64,000 nucleotides of DNA from a bacterium. Lineage in GTDB: Bacteria > SZUA-79 > Acidulodesulfobacterales > Acidulodesulfobacteraceae. The position numbers were made by a program, and so were the translations under genes. The first letter of the stretch is position 1. Each line of letters starts with the position of its first letter. Positions 61,793 through 64,000 of the stretch are shown piece by piece. The notes beneath the pieces were generated by a model. The model had not been told where the DNA came from and made no database searches. It saw only the letters and a list, made by a program, of their open reading frames with translations. The stretch spans positions 62,001 to 126,000 of the forward strand of contig JAJYDX010000003.1 in NCBI GenBank assembly GCA_021777135.1, in the 5' to 3' direction.

Positions 61793-63751
61793 TTAATACT
61801 CTTCTTCTTTCCACATGTCCTTTGTAAACCTTACGACCTTGTTCCTGCCGTTTTCTTTTGCTTCGTAAAGGGCGACGTCGGCATATTTAATAGCCTGCCA
61901 GAATTTCTCGGTATCTGCCGGATACTCGCAGACGCCTATGCTTATGGTTTTCTTTAGGACTATTCCGCCTGTTATTTCCAAGCGCGAAGATTCTACCGCT
62001 TTCCTTATTTTTTCGGCTATTTCCAACGCTTCGCCCTGTCTTATGTCTATAAGCAGGGCAAGGAATTCCTCGCCTCCGAACCTAACGGCTATATCGGAAG
62101 TTCTAATGCTTTTTTTAATTTGCTTTGAAACGTTTTTAAGAACCACGTCGCCGTTGTCGTGACCGTATTTATCATTTACTTCTTTAAAGTGGTCCACGTC
62201 GAGCATTAAAACACCCAGGTTTGTACCGCGACGCTTTATCCCCGCGATTATATTTTGAGACGTATCGTCTAAATATCTCCGGTTATACATGCCGGTTAAT
62301 TGGTCTACTATGGACTGCTCTTTTAAAAGCTCCATTAATTTTCTGGATTCTATAACGGGAGAGGCTTCCGCAAGATAGCTTTTGATGTAAGGAATCATCC
62401 AGTGGACAAAATCCGCCACGTCGTTGTCGAAAATAAGCTGCAGGACCATACCTACTTTGCCGCCTATATATATTGGAATGCAATAATAATTATATTTTTC
62501 GTTGCAGGTTTTACCGCTGCCGCTGCCAGCCGAACCGGCTTCGTCCTCTTCGGAAGAGTTAAATTTAAAATTTTGGCAAATACACGGGAAGTTAAAAGAA
62601 TCGACGTCGCCGCCTGTTCTTTTAGCCCTGCAGGAATCGGCGTCTTCCAAAGACGACCTGTCGCACCACATATCGTCTTTTCCCAGATTAATCTTGGAAC
62701 CGACGGCAAGCAGACTCATTTTATTGTTATCGGCTACTTCGTATATCGCGTAATTTTCAAAACACATATAGTCTCTTATAATTGACTCTATGCGATTTAT
62801 TATGTCATTTTTAGTCCTGTCTTTTTCGATAACTCTTTTAAAATTATAAATCCTTACCAGTTCGTTTATAATTTTAACGGTATCCTTAAGATAGTTGTCG
62901 GTCTTTAGGACTGTGTATCCAATAAGCGACGAAACTTTAAAATTGATATCGGACAGTATTTCCTTTAAGCTTTTAGACGTTTCGTTAAGAGTTTTTGCTA
63001 CGTTGCCTGCTTCGTCGTCTGGAAGGCCCTTTTCGTCTATCAGGACTCCGTCCATCTCCCCTTCTTTAAGGTTTTCCATTCCATGTTCTATTTTTTGAAA
63101 CAGCGTAATATAAGGACTGAAAAACCTGAAAAGCACCAGAACTAATATAATTAAGAATGCTAAAAATATTAATGAGGTCTGGACTATAGTCTTAAACGTA
63201 GCCGCTCTCACGGAAGACAGGTTCATGGTAAGACTTATAGCTCCTAAAACAGTGCCTGACTTGACCTTATGACACATAAGGCAGTTCACTACGCCGTTGC
63301 TGGTAGCTTTATATGGTATTATCACATGATATCTTACGGAATTAAGCGTCTCATCTAATTTTTCTATTTTAATACCGGAAGCAAGGACGTATTTTTCTTC
63401 GGCGGTAACAGGCTTTTCGCTCTTAAAGCCGGGACCGAACTGTTTATCGACGGGATTGCCTCTTATAATAGAAATATTTTGAATATCGACCTGTTTGGAG
63501 GCTTTCTTTAGCCTGCTGATAAATATTTTTCGGTCCTGAATTACTCCCATAACCATTAAGGACGTAAGACCGTCCCTTACGACCTTGGCGATGGTCTTTG
63601 AACGTATTTTCGCTTCGCTTATAGATTCCTGCCTGAAACTGAAAGCAAAGATAAGGTCTATGGTAACGAACAGTATGACCAGCAGTACGACTATCCTGAA
63701 AATTATTTTTGTTTTAAGAGATTTGTTTAAATTTTTATTTTTTAGGAACAT
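61793..63751 (-). CDS. Membrane diguanylate cyclase with periplasmic CxxCH domain and GAF domain
   Basis: 652 residues. Membrane segment 1 is about 17-38. The periplasmic sensor domain (about 39-185) contains a C-x-x-C-H motif (Cys157, Cys160, His161), the c-type haem attachment pattern. Membrane segment 2 is about 188-211, then a HAMP-like linker, and a GAF-like domain (about 295-455) with five Cys between 363 and 392. The GGDEF domain ends the protein: GGEEF 559-563 with an intact RxxD inhibitory site (550-553). It makes cyclic-di-GMP from GTP. First gene of the addAB cluster. Confidence 0.9.
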   Translation of the reverse strand: MFLKNKNLNKSLKTKIIFRIVVLLVILFVTIDLIFAFSFRQESISEAKIRSKTIAKVVRDGLTSLMVMGVIQDRKIFISRLKKASKQVDIQNISIIRGNPVDKQFGPGFKSEKPVTAEEKYVLASGIKIEKLDETLNSVRYHVIIPYKATSNGVVNCLMCHKVKSGTVLGAISLTMNLSSVRAATFKTIVQTSLIFLAFLIILVLVLFRFFSPYITLFQKIEHGMENLKEGEMDGVLIDEKGLPDDEAGNVAKTLNETSKSLKEILSDINFKVSSLIGYTVLKTDNYLKDTVKIINELVRIYNFKRVIEKDRTKNDIINRIESIIRDYMCFENYAIYEVADNNKMSLLAVGSKINLGKDDMWCDRSSLEDADSCRAKRTGGDVDSFNFPCICQNFKFNSSEEDEAGSAGSGSGKTCNEKYNYYCIPIYIGGKVGMVLQLIFDNDVADFVHWMIPYIKSYLAEASPVIESRKLMELLKEQSIVDQLTGMYNRRYLDDTSQNIIAGIKRRGTNLGVLMLDVDHFKEVNDKYGHDNGDVVLKNVSKQIKKSIRTSDIAVRFGGEEFLALLIDIRQGEALEIAEKIRKAVESSRLEITGGIVLKKTISIGVCEYPADTEKFWQAIKYADVALYEAKENGRNKVVRFTKDMWKEEEY

Positions 63752-63824
63752 AATAAATGTTATATCATAAAATAAAAAAACTGCAAATATAATTTTAACT
63801 TTAATTTTAAGTTATAATATGATT

Positions 63825-64000
63825 TCACAGGTTCAAACGTAATTGCAAAACCGACTCAAAAGCCATTTGAAGTTCTTCGTCCGTATGAATGACGAACGCT
63901 TTAACGCCGGCGTCTTTATCAAGGCTTATCATTTTTGCCGATTTTTCTGCGTCGAGCATTCCTAGAGGCTCATAAGATTGAAAATATTTTGCCGCGGCTG
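63825..64000 (-). CDS. Unknown protein, C-terminal fragment (cut by window edge)
   Basis: The frame ends in TGA at 63825-63827 and runs off the right edge, leaving 58 residues, including YEPLGMLDAEKSAKMISL and HTDEELQMAFESVLQLRLNL. No motif is recognised. It lies 73 bases upstream of the diguanylate cyclase gene in the same direction, so it may share the transcript. Confidence 0.6.
   Translation of the reverse strand, partial: AAAKYFQSYEPLGMLDAEKSAKMISLDKDAGVKAFVIHTDEELQMAFESVLQLRLNL

Overview
The window is a compact, AT-rich bacterial chromosome segment. It carries a large flagellar and chemotaxis region (about 1-34.6 kb) followed by a housekeeping, signalling and DNA-repair region (about 34.6-64 kb). 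Gram-negative features are the Kdo-transferase-like gene, FlhF/FlhG, a FlrB/FlrC-type two-component pair and strong sigma-54 promoters. Together with the gene order and low GC, these point to a deltaproteobacterial-type organism (Desulfobacterota/SAR324-like or the acidophilic Sva0485 group). That placement is an inference from style and gene content; no 16S gene, tRNA, CRISPR array or complete insertion sequence was seen.

Bases 1-20968 form one long leftward run: fliL-M-N-O-P-Q-R, flhB-A-F-G, fliA, a HEAT-repeat gene, cheR, two receiver genes, cheA, cheB, cheW, then a ParC-like ATPase and a ParP-like CheW-domain protein, a small acidic protein and a cut-off FliK-like gene. It starts at a sigma-54 -24/-12 site just upstream of fliL. 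Bases 21153-26549 are a second leftward run (flgD, flgE, fliK, fliJ, motE-like) behind a perfect sigma-54 site. A cytoplasmic histidine kinase and a sigma-54 activator (26741-29647) are divergently encoded. They sit between that promoter and a third perfect sigma-54 site, which drives flgB, flgC, fliE, fliF, fliG and fliH rightwards. The expected hierarchy is: kinase and regulator, then sigma-54 genes for basal body, hook and export, then fliA for late genes lying elsewhere. fliI, flagellin, stators, rod and P/L-ring genes are not in the window.

Bases 34.6-53.6 kb hold single genes and short operons: a NYN-domain nuclease, a second sigma-54 activator with a degenerate receiver coupled to a TPR protein, an orphan VirD4/TraG-type ATPase, DedA, BioA, a PHP phosphoesterase, WaaA-like, Trm112-like, CysS, an unrecognised HNH-motif protein with a TPR neighbour, an aldehyde dehydrogenase, a small zinc-ribbon protein, HemB, QueC and a flavin/PNPOx-fold protein. 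Bases 53.7-63.8 kb are a leftward cluster in which addA and addB lie between two cyclic-di-GMP genes: a membrane diguanylate cyclase with a periplasmic CxxCH motif, and a GAF-GGDEF-EAL protein ending in a CZB zinc-sensor domain.

The most noteworthy points are: the chemotaxis-array positioning pair inside the che operon; an altered FlhF/FlhG pair; two copies of a REP-like palindrome, one forming the start of fliA; an HNH-motif gene behind four TTAAC elements in exact 11-bp phase; a perfect 20-bp-stem hairpin at 53650-53694; and the coupling of addAB with c-di-GMP genes. There is no gene-free stretch longer than about 210 bases.
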